From Vibrio hibernica (GTDB taxonomy: Bacteria; Pseudomonadota; Gammaproteobacteria; Enterobacterales; Vibrionaceae): 64,000 bases of DNA. Positions within the stretch are counted from its first letter, which is position 1. Each line of letters begins with the position of its first letter. A program made the position numbers and the translations under genes. Below the pieces are notes generated by a model. That model saw nothing but the letters and a program-made list of their open reading frames with translations. It ran no database searches and was not told where the DNA came from. Of the stretch, positions 50,736-58,608 are shown in pieces. Location of the stretch: the NCBI RefSeq assembly GCF_015223435.1, contig NZ_VHKO01000003.1, forward strand, positions 1-64,000. The letters run 5' to 3'.

Positions 50736-51485
50736 ATGATTGATATTGATTCTATTTCATTATCACCAAGGTTAATGCCAATGTCTTTGAGCATTCAAGC
50801 TGGAGAGATAGTGCATGTGATAGGCCCAAACGGTAGTGGGAAAAGCACACTTCTTGAAGCCGTTTCTGGTCTATTAGCTTGCGAAGGTTCTATCCGTATT
50901 GATGGCAAAGATATCCGCTCACAAACGTTAGCATCGCTCGCTAACCAGAGAGCATATTTACCTCAACAGTTTCAATCGGCGTTTAGTTTGTCGGTTGCTC
51001 ATTATCTTTCCTTATCGATCCCTCTTTCTGCACAGGCTTCCGATGTTGCAAAGGCAATGGGAGAGATTACTCAATTATTAGGTATCGCCAATAAATTAGA
51101 GAGGCAGACTCGTCAGCTTTCCGGTGGTGAGTGGCAACGAGTGCGTTTGGCCGGTATGTGTTTGCAAGTCTGGCCAGAGCTAAACCCACAAGCGAAATTA
51201 TTAATTTTAGATGAACCTGCCGCACCATTAGATGTAGGTCAACAAGGATTGCTTTATAAGTTGATTGATTTAATGGCAAGTAAAGGGCTGGCGGTATTAA
51301 TGGCAAATCATGATCTTAATCGAACATTACATCATTCCGATACTGTTGTGGTGCTCAAGCAAGGCATTCTGAAAGCACAAGGCAAGACAACAATCATAAT
51401 GAACGCAGAGCTACTTTCTCAAGTCTTTGAGACTCGAATTAGAAAGGTGGAGATTGAGCAGAGTGCTTATCTATTAATTGATTAA
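50736..51485 (+). CDS. btuD: Vitamin B12 importer ATPase BtuD
   Basis: 249-residue ABC ATPase. Walker A GPNGSGKST near 30, the Q-loop in YLPQQ, signature LSGGEWQRVR near 128, Walker B LLILDEPAAPLD near 155, switch histidine in MANHDLNRT. It drives B12 uptake with BtuC. A weak ribosome site (GGATACC is rather far) and a mini-ERIC sit just upstream. Length matches E. coli BtuD (249). Confidence 0.92.
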   Translation: MIDIDSISLSPRLMPMSLSIQAGEIVHVIGPNGSGKSTLLEAVSGLLACEGSIRIDGKDIRSQTLASLANQRAYLPQQFQSAFSLSVAHYLSLSIPLSAQASDVAKAMGEITQLLGIANKLERQTRQLSGGEWQRVRLAGMCLQVWPELNPQAKLLILDEPAAPLDVGQQGLLYKLIDLMASKGLAVLMANHDLNRTLHHSDTVVVLKQGILKAQGKTTIIMNAELLSQVFETRIRKVEIEQSAYLLID

Positions 51486-51643
51486 TTCGATGATCAATTT
51501 AGAGGCAAGTAAAATAAAAAGTGGTGCAACGAGTAGGCAAGAGAAACGTTGGTAGAGTGGATTTAATGAATAAATGAATATGAGTTATTTTATTATCATT
51601 AATTTTCAATTGGTTATGGGTTTTTTGTCGGTGATTTAAAAGT

Positions 51644-51659
51644 TGGCACAGAAATCGCA
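51644..51659 (+). promoter_or_regulatory. Sigma-54 (RpoN) promoter
   Basis: TGGCACAGAAATCGCA keeps the invariant GG and GC with exactly 10 bases between them. It differs from the consensus TGGCACG-N4-TTGC only at the G after CAC and one T. It points to a transcript starting near 51670. Confidence 0.72.
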
Positions 51660-51669
51660 TTATCTATAG

Positions 51670-51747
51670 AGATACATTCTCGTCCTATTTGTTGTTATTA
51701 CAATCACAACATCTATGCCTGCCTAGTTTTAGACAGGCTTTTTTTTT
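51670..51747 (+). ncRNA. Candidate sigma-54-dependent small RNA
   Basis: About 78 bases from the predicted start to the end of the T run. It holds a hairpin TGTTGT-N10-ACAACA (51690-51711) and a terminal hairpin GCCTGcCTA-GTTT-TAGaCAGGC (51717-51738) followed by nine T. An unpaired pyrimidine-rich segment (TCTCGTCCTATT, 51678-51689) could be the seed. I do not recognise it as Qrr, GlmY/Z, Spot 42 or RyhB. Inference from promoter plus terminator without an open frame. Confidence 0.55.
51717..51747 (+). terminator. Strong plus-strand terminator
   Basis: Stem GCCTG-c-CTA / TAG-a-CAGGC with loop GTTT and a run of nine T. It is 230 bases after btuD, so it more probably ends the candidate small RNA. 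Confidence 0.9.
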
Positions 51748-51844
51748 ATCTATCGTTTTATCAATCTTCAATTCGTGGTTGAATCTGCCGTTTGAATGGA
51801 AGTGTCAGATTGAGATTCATCGAACAAGCGTTAAAAATAAGAGC

Positions 51845-52420
51845 TTATTGAGTCAATGACGCAAGATCAGCAGGGCGATAATAAACCGATTTTAGTACTT
51901 TTCCTTTACGGACAATTTTACCTTGCATGTCGACATCTTTGGCACATTTAGCAATGATGTATTCGCCTTTTTCAATACCATCTAACTCAACATTTTGCTT
52001 AGCATAAAAAGCTTGAGTTTCAGTAAATTCTTGTTCATTACGGCACACTTTACTCATATTGCTTGAATGGACTTCATCCCAACATGGTAAAAAATTAATC
52101 CCGCGGTTTTTAGCCACATGCAATAACAATTCAATGATGTAACTGATCCCGATATTCGCTTCAAGGGTGCTATCACCACGATGAACAAGACGACCCATTA
52201 AGACGTAAACAGTATCGACGATGGCATCGGCTTGCTCTGTTTTACAATCGGCTTCTGCAAGCTCGGTAAGTTCTTCAATGGCTAAAGAGGTATGCAGAGT
52301 ATCGGCTTTATCATCAAGACTGTCTAAATCAGCAATAGGAAGATCAAAAGTAAAACGAAACTCCGAAATATCTTGGTATAAATGGGTAAATAATTCAGAA
52401 GTAAGTAGTGTGAATTGCAT
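51845..52420 (-). CDS. MazG/PRA-PH-like nucleotide pyrophosphohydrolase
   Basis: 191 residues. The all-alpha NTP-pyrophosphatase signature is EELTELAEADCKTEQADAIV (EExxE then ExxD, metal-binding). The middle has HVAKNRGINFLPCWDEVH, the type of phosphoribosyl-ATP pyrophosphohydrolase-like proteins. It may hydrolyse a nucleotide to the monophosphate, cleaning up damaged or excess NTPs. The frame is open to 52462; the ATG at 52420 follows AGGATC. It is not HisI, since that is in the his operon as a rule. Confidence 0.8.
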   Translation of the reverse strand: MQFTLLTSELFTHLYQDISEFRFTFDLPIADLDSLDDKADTLHTSLAIEELTELAEADCKTEQADAIVDTVYVLMGRLVHRGDSTLEANIGISYIIELLLHVAKNRGINFLPCWDEVHSSNMSKVCRNEQEFTETQAFYAKQNVELDGIEKGEYIIAKCAKDVDMQGKIVRKGKVLKSVYYRPADLASLTQ

Positions 52421-52514
52421 GGTTTTTGATCCTAGAGAATAAAATTTGTCAGATGATAACAAATTTTATTCAGAGGATGGAGATTTGCCGTTAATTCAAT
52501 TGAGTTATGGTGGC

Positions 52515-53699
52515 TTATATAGATTGTTGATTTAAGTGCTTTAGCTTTAAACAAATTAACAGCATGACTAAATAGATAACACTGCCGCCCCAAACAACAC
52601 TTTGCCATCCACCGTGTTGCCAGCAATAAATAAGATAAAAACCACCTAAACTCCCACCCACATAATAATGGACAAGATATAAAGCCGTCGCGCTGGCTTT
52701 GGCAATTTTTGCCTTTGAGCTAACCCAAGCATAAGCTAAAGAATGAGTAAAAAACGCACCAGAGCTGATGAATAATAGGGCGATCAGCATAGCGGGTAAT
52801 GTTGGAATAAGAGCGATGAACATGCCAGTCAAACTGATCACGGTACCTAACACCATTCCTTTAATCGAAGAGAAGTATTGCACCCAGACGCCACTTAATC
52901 GTGAGGTGATCGTTCCGGTTAAGTAATACAAGAAAATTAAGGAGACTAAACTTACCGGTAAAGAAAAGGGTTCAGCAACTAAGCGAAAGCCCATTACTGT
53001 ATATAGGTTAACGAATAAGGCAAAGTTAAGCCCGCCCAATAACATCGCAAACCAAAGCAAAGGTGTTTTAAAATGACGAAAGGCATCTTTAGTGTGTGTG
53101 GCTAAATTGGTATTTTTTATCGTGAAATTTCGTTGTGCCGGTACCAGTAATGTCACAATAATGGCAATAATCAGGCTGAGTATCACCATGCCAATTACGG
53201 CTGCTTTCCAGCCCCAGTATTCACCGACCATACCGCCGAAAATTCTACCCGTGATCCCGCCTAGCGAATTGGCACTGATGTAAGATCCAACCGCAAGCAT
53301 GAAAACTTTCGGTGGAAACTCTTCTGCCATATAGGCTACCGCCACGGCAATAAATCCAGCTAATGCGATACCCATTACGGCTCGGACAGCGATCAGTACC
53401 ATGAGTTGATCTGAAAGAAGTAATAGCAAGCCGACAGCAGGAGAGGCATATAAGCTGATGAATAGAACTTTACGACGTCCAATTTTTTCAGAGTAGATAG
53501 CCCAAGGCACTAATGATAATGCCAGGGTGAAAGTAGCCGCGGCTAACACCCAGTTTACCTGAGTGGCAGACACCGAGTAATGATCAGCAATTAAAGGCAG
53601 GAGTGGTTGGAATAAATACAAGTTACAAAAAGAGATGAAAGAGCCAATAAAGAGCCCAAAGGTTGCTTTTCGAAATGGATGGTTATCATTTGTCGTCAT
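52515..53699 (-). CDS. MFS exporter, YnfM-like
   Basis: 394 residues with twelve predicted helices. FQPLLPLIADHYSVSATQVNW (about 29-49) and YSEKIGRRKVLFISL, the loop 2-3 motif of the family, place it in the DHA1 drug/sugar efflux group close to E. coli YnfM. Substrate unknown. It lies on the same strand as dadAX, 112 bases after dadX, and 94 bases before the pyrophosphohydrolase. Confidence 0.85.
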   Translation of the reverse strand: MTTNDNHPFRKATFGLFIGSFISFCNLYLFQPLLPLIADHYSVSATQVNWVLAAATFTLALSLVPWAIYSEKIGRRKVLFISLYASPAVGLLLLLSDQLMVLIAVRAVMGIALAGFIAVAVAYMAEEFPPKVFMLAVGSYISANSLGGITGRIFGGMVGEYWGWKAAVIGMVILSLIIAIIVTLLVPAQRNFTIKNTNLATHTKDAFRHFKTPLLWFAMLLGGLNFALFVNLYTVMGFRLVAEPFSLPVSLVSLIFLYYLTGTITSRLSGVWVQYFSSIKGMVLGTVISLTGMFIALIPTLPAMLIALLFISSGAFFTHSLAYAWVSSKAKIAKASATALYLVHYYVGGSLGGFYLIYCWQHGGWQSVVWGGSVIYLVMLLICLKLKHLNQQSI

Positions 53700-53811
53700 A
53701 TCAGTTGCTTAGTCCAGTACATATTGAGAAATAGAGTAACAACTGTTGACTTGATACACCAATAGATATCCACCCAGCCCTAATCGTTTTTGTTGTTATC
53801 TCACATGATAT

Positions 53812-54897
53812 TTATGTGATGTAGCGTTTATGAACACGGCGAGTGATCCCGGTAAACAAGGTATACGCGATCGTATCACAATGTTCGGCAACCTCAGTCG
53901 CGAGAAGATGTTTCCCCCACAATTCCACCGTTGAACCTATTTTAACATCGGTAACATGAGTTAAATCGACGGTGAGCATATCCATCGATACCCGACCAAT
54001 AATTCGAGTGCGCTGTCCATTCACTATTATCGGAGTGCCATCTTTTGCATGACGCGGATAACCATCGGCATAGCCAATCGCGACCGTACCCACTTTGGTT
54101 GGGGCTGAGCATACAAAACGTTGACCATAACCAATGGCTTCATTGATCGGTACATCACGTATCGCAATAATTTCAGAATGTAATGTCATCACTGGCTGTA
54201 GCTGATCAGCCAAAGGATGAGGTTCACTATAAGGCGACGCGCCATAGAGCATAATTCCAGGCCTTAAATATTGTTGCCTTGCTTCGGGATATCCTAATGT
54301 TGCAGCGCTATTGGCAAGGCTAATGTCGGCATCGAGTTGATCAAATATTGATTGGCAACGTTGTATTTGCTGGTGGGTAATATTATCAGGTGCAAAAGCG
54401 GTATCTGCACTGGAAAAGTGACTCATGCAGACGATTTTTTCAACCTGTGAAAGCGCTTTCAATTTTTGATAAGCCAGCTGATATTGCTTGGGAGGAATAC
54501 CAAGTCGATGCATTCCACAATCCATTTTTAACCAAATGGTGATAGGAGACTCTAAATCCGCGTGAGCAATATATTCAATTTGTTCGACGCTGTGTACTGC
54601 GCACCAGAAGTTATTGGCGGCAATTAGCGGCAGTTCGTCGGGACTAAAAAAACCTTCGAGTAATAAAATTGGCTGAGTAATGCCGGATTGGCGCAGTTCT
54701 AGTGCTTCCTCAATACACGCGACACCAAAAGCATCTGCTTCCTCTTTTAGCGCATGCGCCATTTTTACCGCGCCATGCCCATAAGCATCCGCTTTGATAA
54801 TAGCGACCGCATGTTGTCCATTAGCCAGTGTTTTTGCCAATTGGTAATTATGACGAAATGCAGTCAAATCAATGGTTGCAGTGGTTGGTCTAGCCAT
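53812..54897 (-). CDS. dadX: Catabolic alanine racemase DadX
   Basis: 361-residue PLP enzyme that interconverts L- and D-alanine. The PLP lysine K35 lies in AIIKADAYGHGA, the catalytic tyrosine in EAIGYGQRF near 255, and the C-terminal LWGKHLLATEVAE is typical. The frame is open to 54960, but the family start MARPTTATIDLTAFRHN begins at 54897. It overlaps dadA by 8 bases, which marks it as the catabolic DadX rather than biosynthetic Alr. Confidence 0.93.
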   Translation of the reverse strand: MARPTTATIDLTAFRHNYQLAKTLANGQHAVAIIKADAYGHGAVKMAHALKEEADAFGVACIEEALELRQSGITQPILLLEGFFSPDELPLIAANNFWCAVHSVEQIEYIAHADLESPITIWLKMDCGMHRLGIPPKQYQLAYQKLKALSQVEKIVCMSHFSSADTAFAPDNITHQQIQRCQSIFDQLDADISLANSAATLGYPEARQQYLRPGIMLYGASPYSEPHPLADQLQPVMTLHSEIIAIRDVPINEAIGYGQRFVCSAPTKVGTVAIGYADGYPRHAKDGTPIIVNGQRTRIIGRVSMDMLTVDLTHVTDVKIGSTVELWGKHLLATEVAEHCDTIAYTLFTGITRRVHKRYIT

Positions 54898-56149
54898 AAT
54901 AACGCTCGATAGACAAACCTTCAGGATCGATGTCGGGTTGTTTTTGATTAATAATATCACTCACAAACTTGGCAGAGCCTAACGACATCGTCCAACCTAA
55001 CGTGCCATGGCCGGTATTTAAAAATAAATTGGAATACTGAGTTCCACCTAAAATTGGCGTGCTATCTGGCGTCATTGGGCGTAAGCCTGTCCAAAACTCG
55101 GCTTTCGCTACATCAGCAGCACCGGGGAACATATCTTGCACCACAAAATCAATGCTGGCGCGACGTTTTTCAGGTAACTCAAGATTATAAGAGGCAATTT
55201 CTGCTGTACCACCAACGCGAATACGATCGTCAAAGCGGGTGACCGCGATTTTATACGTTTCATCCATAATGGTGGACTGAGGAGCGCGCGACTCATCTTC
55301 AATCGGAAGTGTGAGAGAGTAACCCTTGATCGGATAGATCGGCACTTTAATACCAACGGTGTTCAGGATTTGAGGAGAATAACTCCCTAATGCACACAAA
55401 TAAGTATCACCAAGGATCTCACCTTTATCGGTTGTGACACTGGTGATTTTTCCATTCGATTGATTGAGTTTGTTAATCTGGGTATCCATCATAAAGATGA
55501 CACCCATTTGTTCACATTGTTTAGCCAGTTCAGTGGTGAACTTGAAGCAATCTCCCGTTTCATCACCTGGCAGATGCAAACCACCCACAAATTTATCTTT
55601 TACATATTGCAGGGCGGGTTCATGTTTAACGCAACCAGCCATATCTAATGCTTGATGCTCAATGCCCAATTGTTTCAATACTTCAATATCTTTTTGTAGC
55701 GCGTCAATTTGTTTTTGTTTTCTAAATAACTGTAAAGTACCCAGTTGGCGAGCGTCATAATCAATGTTGAGCTCACGACGTAAATCGACAAAGCAATCAC
55801 GGCTGTATTCCGCAATTCGCAACATGCGTGCTTTGTTAACTTGATAACTGTGGGTATTGCAGTTGGCTAACATTTTGGTCATCCACGACAGGGTATAACC
55901 ATCGAGTTCTTTCATGTTAATCATAAAAGGTGATAAGTCTTGTAGCATCCAACCGACTGCTTTAAACGGTACACCGGGCGCGGCCCAAGGAGAGCTATAA
56001 CCGGGAGAAATCATTCCAGCATTACCGTGGCTAGTTTCCTGAGCAACAGTACTTTGGCGATCAATAACGGTAACTTGATGGCCGGACTTCGCAAGATACC
56101 AAGCACTTGCCACACCGAGCACACCACCACCTAAAACGATTACATGCAT
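54890..56149 (-). CDS. dadA: D-amino-acid dehydrogenase DadA
   Basis: 419-residue flavoprotein that oxidises D-alanine and other D-amino acids to keto acids and feeds electrons to quinones at the membrane. The FAD motif VIVLGGGVLGVASAWYLAKS is at 3-22, and the GTLGWTMSLGSAK and GLRPMTPDSTPILG blocks close the FAD and substrate sites. With DadX it lets the cell use L- and D-alanine as carbon and nitrogen source. Lrp-type control is usual but no site is visible. Confidence 0.95.
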   Translation of the reverse strand: MHVIVLGGGVLGVASAWYLAKSGHQVTVIDRQSTVAQETSHGNAGMISPGYSSPWAAPGVPFKAVGWMLQDLSPFMINMKELDGYTLSWMTKMLANCNTHSYQVNKARMLRIAEYSRDCFVDLRRELNIDYDARQLGTLQLFRKQKQIDALQKDIEVLKQLGIEHQALDMAGCVKHEPALQYVKDKFVGGLHLPGDETGDCFKFTTELAKQCEQMGVIFMMDTQINKLNQSNGKITSVTTDKGEILGDTYLCALGSYSPQILNTVGIKVPIYPIKGYSLTLPIEDESRAPQSTIMDETYKIAVTRFDDRIRVGGTAEIASYNLELPEKRRASIDFVVQDMFPGAADVAKAEFWTGLRPMTPDSTPILGGTQYSNLFLNTGHGTLGWTMSLGSAKFVSDIINQKQPDIDPEGLSIERYYG

Positions 56150-56394
56150 ACTTCACCTTATTAACAATAATGAAACATTCGATAGTGCTAATCATATTCC
56201 AAAATTAAGAGAATGGTGCTTTGTATTTTGTATTTTATTGGTATTAAACACTGTAATTTATAGTAAAATGCAGAATAAAAATTATTAAATATCAGTGAAA
56301 ATTAAAGTGAGATCACCGTCATGTTTTTATTTATGGTGTTTGGGCTTTACCGTAATATGACCGTAAGTTGTCTAACGTTAAGTGTAGGAAAGAT

Positions 56395-56727
56395 ATGAAA
56401 CATTGGTTGTTTTTAGGAATTGCGATTATTTCTGAGGTGGTAGCAACCTCTGCAATGAAATCGGCTGAAGGTTTTACTAAGCTAGTGCCATCCTTAATTG
56501 TCGTTGTGGGTTATCTGATTGCCTTCTACTGTTTATCAATGACGCTGAAAGTCTTACCTGTTGGTATTGCTTATGCGATCTGGGCAGGGTTAGGCATTGT
56601 CTTAGTAGCGATTGTTTCGTGGTTCTTATATGGGCAGAAACTCGATTTTCCTGCGATTTTAGGCATGGCTTTGATAATTTTAGGCGTCATGGTGATCAAT
56701 GTTTTTTCTAATACTGGTGGACATTAA
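56395..56727 (+). CDS. EmrE/QacE-type small multidrug resistance pump
   Basis: 110 residues, the exact length of EmrE, with four membrane helices. Proton/drug-binding E14 is in AIISEVVATSAMKSAEGFT, and W63 in AYAIWAGLG, both as in EmrE; it is not the guanidine exporter type (Gdx/SugE). It exports cationic, lipophilic compounds. A TTG at 56368 is in frame, but AGGAAAG six bases before the ATG at 56395 fixes the start. Six bases precede the next gene. Confidence 0.9.
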   Translation: MKHWLFLGIAIISEVVATSAMKSAEGFTKLVPSLIVVVGYLIAFYCLSMTLKVLPVGIAYAIWAGLGIVLVAIVSWFLYGQKLDFPAILGMALIILGVMVINVFSNTGGH

Positions 56728-56732
56728 TAAAG

Positions 56733-57467
56733 ATGAAAGAAAATAAATACGACGATAATGAATTTTTTCAACAATACAAAAGTATGCCTCGTTCTCAACA
56801 AGGTTTAGAAGCGGCAGGTGAATGGCATCAACTAAAAGCTTTGTTTCCTGATGTAAGGGGGAAAGCCGTTCTTGATCTGGGGTGTGGCTTTGGCTGGCAT
56901 TGCCGCTATGCACAAGAACAAGGTGCTACACAAGTTGTGGGTGTCGATATCTCTCAAAAAATGCTTACCGAAGCAGCTAAGTTTAATACCAGTGATAAAA
57001 TTAGTTATATTCAATCAGCGATAGAAGATATTGATTTTCCAGAGAAGAGCTTTGATGTGATCATTAGCTCATTGGCATTCCACTATGTGCAAGATTTTGC
57101 TGCGTTATGCCACAAGGTATTTGGATTACTTAAACCTAATGGCGTGTTTTTATTCTCGGTTGAAAACCCCATTTTTACCGCGAATGAAAAACAATATTGG
57201 CAACTAAATGAGCAAGGTGAAATAGCACATTGGCCATTAGATAACTATTTCCATGAAGGCTTAATCAATACTGAGTTTTTAGGCTGTATGGTTAAAAAAT
57301 ACCATCGAACTTATACCAATTATATTTCATCACTATTAAATGCTGGTTTTCAATTAAAGGCATTAGTAGAACCAACACCTTCGCAACAAATGCTTGATAC
57401 GATTGATGGAATGCAAGATGAACTAAGAAGACCAATGATGCTTATCCTTTCTGCATCAAAAGCATAA
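56733..57467 (+). CDS. Class I SAM-dependent methyltransferase
   Basis: 244 residues. Motif I VLDLGCGFGWH at 46-56 and VGVDISQKMLTEA near 80, then SAIEDIDFPEKSFDVIISSL near 108-127 (motifs II and III). The closest type is UbiE/COQ5-like small-molecule methyltransferase. Substrate unknown. It starts 6 bases after the SMR pump and ends 45 bases before the YjbR gene, so the three form a small operon. Confidence 0.85.
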   Translation: MKENKYDDNEFFQQYKSMPRSQQGLEAAGEWHQLKALFPDVRGKAVLDLGCGFGWHCRYAQEQGATQVVGVDISQKMLTEAAKFNTSDKISYIQSAIEDIDFPEKSFDVIISSLAFHYVQDFAALCHKVFGLLKPNGVFLFSVENPIFTANEKQYWQLNEQGEIAHWPLDNYFHEGLINTEFLGCMVKKYHRTYTNYISSLLNAGFQLKALVEPTPSQQMLDTIDGMQDELRRPMMLILSASKA

Positions 57468-57511
57468 AGTAATGCAATGATTTGATAGGTGAATTCGAGA
57501 TAGGAAAAACT

Positions 57512-57874
57512 ATGACATATGATGAATTCAATCAATTATGCCGTTCTATTCCATCCACTACCTATGTGGTGCAGTGGAATAATGCACATGTTTGGAAGGT
57601 GGGTGGCAAAGTTTTCGCGATTGGTGGTTGGGGCGAGAAAGATAAACCTGCGTATGTATTTAAAGCCTCTGAATTAAATTTCGATTTTTTAAAGGAGCAA
57701 GAAGGCTATAAACCCGCGCCTTATTTCGCCTCACGCGGAATGAAATGGATACAACATTTCGACACTCAAGCAAAAACCGATGAAGAACTGCGTTATTACT
57801 TAAAAGAGTCGTATCGAATAGTGTCATTAGGATTAACCAAGCGATTGCAAAAAGAGCTTGGGTTGAATCAGTAA
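57512..57874 (+). CDS. MmcQ/YjbR family protein
   Basis: 120 residues with the YjbR pattern: an N-terminal helix TYDEFNQLCRSIPSTTYVVQW, HVWKVGGKVFAIGGW, KASELNFDFL, and the C-terminal ELRYYLKESYRIVSLGLTKR helix. The fold resembles CyaY and has been called DNA-binding; the function is not clear. The frame is open to 57482; the ATG at 57512 follows AGGAAAAACT. Last gene of the small operon that begins with the SMR pump. Confidence 0.85.
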   Translation: MTYDEFNQLCRSIPSTTYVVQWNNAHVWKVGGKVFAIGGWGEKDKPAYVFKASELNFDFLKEQEGYKPAPYFASRGMKWIQHFDTQAKTDEELRYYLKESYRIVSLGLTKRLQKELGLNQ

Positions 57875-57908
57875 TTGTATTCTTTATGCTCAAAACTAGT
57901 TAGACATT

Positions 57909-57978
57909 GTCATTCTGGATAGCGACAAAGGAGCGCAGTTCAGAATCTGCTAAAGGATGTTGTTAACTGTTTTATGCC
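57909..57978 (+). repeat. Dispersed intergenic repeat, copy 1
   Basis: GTCATTCTGGATAGCGACAA then AGGAGCGCAG to TAAAG; the first 47 bases differ from copy 2 (58151) at 3 positions, and weaker similarity continues about 20 bases more. Repeats beginning GTCATTCTGGATAGCGACGA are common between genes in vibrios. Confidence 0.8.
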
Positions 57979-58022
57979 TAAAAATATAGTCATCTCAAAA
58001 AGTGAGGAACGAACGATGTTCA

Positions 58023-58103
58023 GGATCTCCAACAACTGTTGAGCCTCAATTCGCGGTAGGAGATCCCGTATCTTCTTCGCCTAGGCTCATGTACGGGATG
58101 ACG
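58023..58103 (-). repeat. Palindromic intergenic repeat between the two copies
   Basis: GGATCTCC (58023-58030) and GGAGATCC (58059-58066) form an inverted repeat, followed by a GGAGATCCCGTATCTTCTTC-type element ending GTACGGGATGACG at 58103. Read on the minus strand it begins CGTCATCCCGTAC, another widespread Vibrio intergenic repeat. Confidence 0.65.
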
Positions 58104-58150
58104 TTGTGGAGACTTAATACTTATTTATACCTCGAGGCTAGTCAGAAGTT

Positions 58151-58221
58151 GTCATTCTGGATAGCGACGAAGGAGCGTAGTTCAGAATCTGTTAAAGCGT
58201 ATTACTAACTATTTTATATCC
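58151..58221 (+). repeat. Dispersed intergenic repeat, copy 2
   Basis: GTCATTCTGGATAGCGACGA then AGGAGCGTAG to TAAAG; direct copy of 57909-57955 with 3 differences in 47 bases. Confidence 0.8.
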
Positions 58222-58331
58222 ATTTTGTGTTTGCATTACCCGATCCTTACTAATTTACATACTATTCATCTTGGTTGAATATTGAGCATGTATGGTGCTA
58301 ATTTTACTGATATATGGTATTTATCTGTTTC

Positions 58332-58360
58332 ACACCTTGCATCAGTATGATTCAAGGTGT
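58332..58360. promoter_or_regulatory. Inverted repeat ACACCTTG-N13-CAAGGTGT
   Basis: Perfect 8-bp arms, 45 bases before the start of the peptide gene. No T run follows, so a repressor/activator operator or an mRNA leader hairpin is more likely than a terminator. Confidence 0.55.
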
Positions 58361-58404
58361 CTGGGTAATAATTCGCCATAAATTACAACATGGAGTTAAG
58401 TTTT

Positions 58405-58608
58405 ATGTCTCAACACATATTAATTGAGTTAGCTAAAAGAAAACCCTATTCAATATCACCTGAGATGCCCGAAAATGCTATTTTTGATAGTGCTAAAGGT
58501 TATTGGTTATCCGGAAGTGAACCCCTTGTATCACCAGGATCAAAATATGGTGCATTAGTTTCAAAAAAGTGTGATCAAGAAACAGGTGAGGATCAAAAAG
58601 GAGAATGA
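58405..58608 (+). CDS. Putative ATP-grasp-modified precursor peptide (graspetide type)
   Basis: 67 residues. Residues 1-45 form a putative leader with AKRKPYSISPEMP at 10-22. The tail 53-67, SKKCDQETGEDQKGE, is crowded with Lys, Thr/Ser, Asp and Glu, the groups that ATP-grasp ligases join into side-chain esters or amides. A single cysteine is C56. The first ATG (58390) is passed over because it contains the ribosome site GGAG (58392-58395), nine bases before the ATG at 58405. The stop overlaps the ligase start (ATGA). No secretion signal. Precursor role is inferred from size, composition and neighbour. Confidence 0.66.
   Translation: MSQHILIELAKRKPYSISPEMPENAIFDSAKGYWLSGSEPLVSPGSKYGALVSKKCDQETGEDQKGE

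Larger units (their letters stand above)
51486..51844. other. 359-base gene-free region after btuD
   Basis: No open frame of note. It holds a TGGTGCA half-site at 51522-51528 (possible enhancer-binding-protein site), the sigma-54-type promoter at 51644-51658, a candidate small-RNA body and its terminator (all listed separately). Confidence 0.6.
57875..58389. other. Repeat-rich gene-free region before the peptide island
   Basis: About 515 bases. It carries two direct copies of a dispersed repeat, an inverted-type repeat between them, and then 170 AT-rich bases that must hold the promoter of the following operon with the inverted repeat at 58332-58360. The frame 58002-58208 is made of repeat DNA and is not a gene. 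Confidence 0.75.

Noticed and set aside
51670..51747. Qrr quorum-sensing RNA
   Set aside because: The RpoN promoter fits, but the body lacks the conserved Qrr pairing region and the gene is not beside luxO.
58002..58208. 68-residue open frame between the YjbR gene and the peptide island
   Set aside because: It consists of dispersed repeat DNA, with no ribosome site and no protein-like composition.
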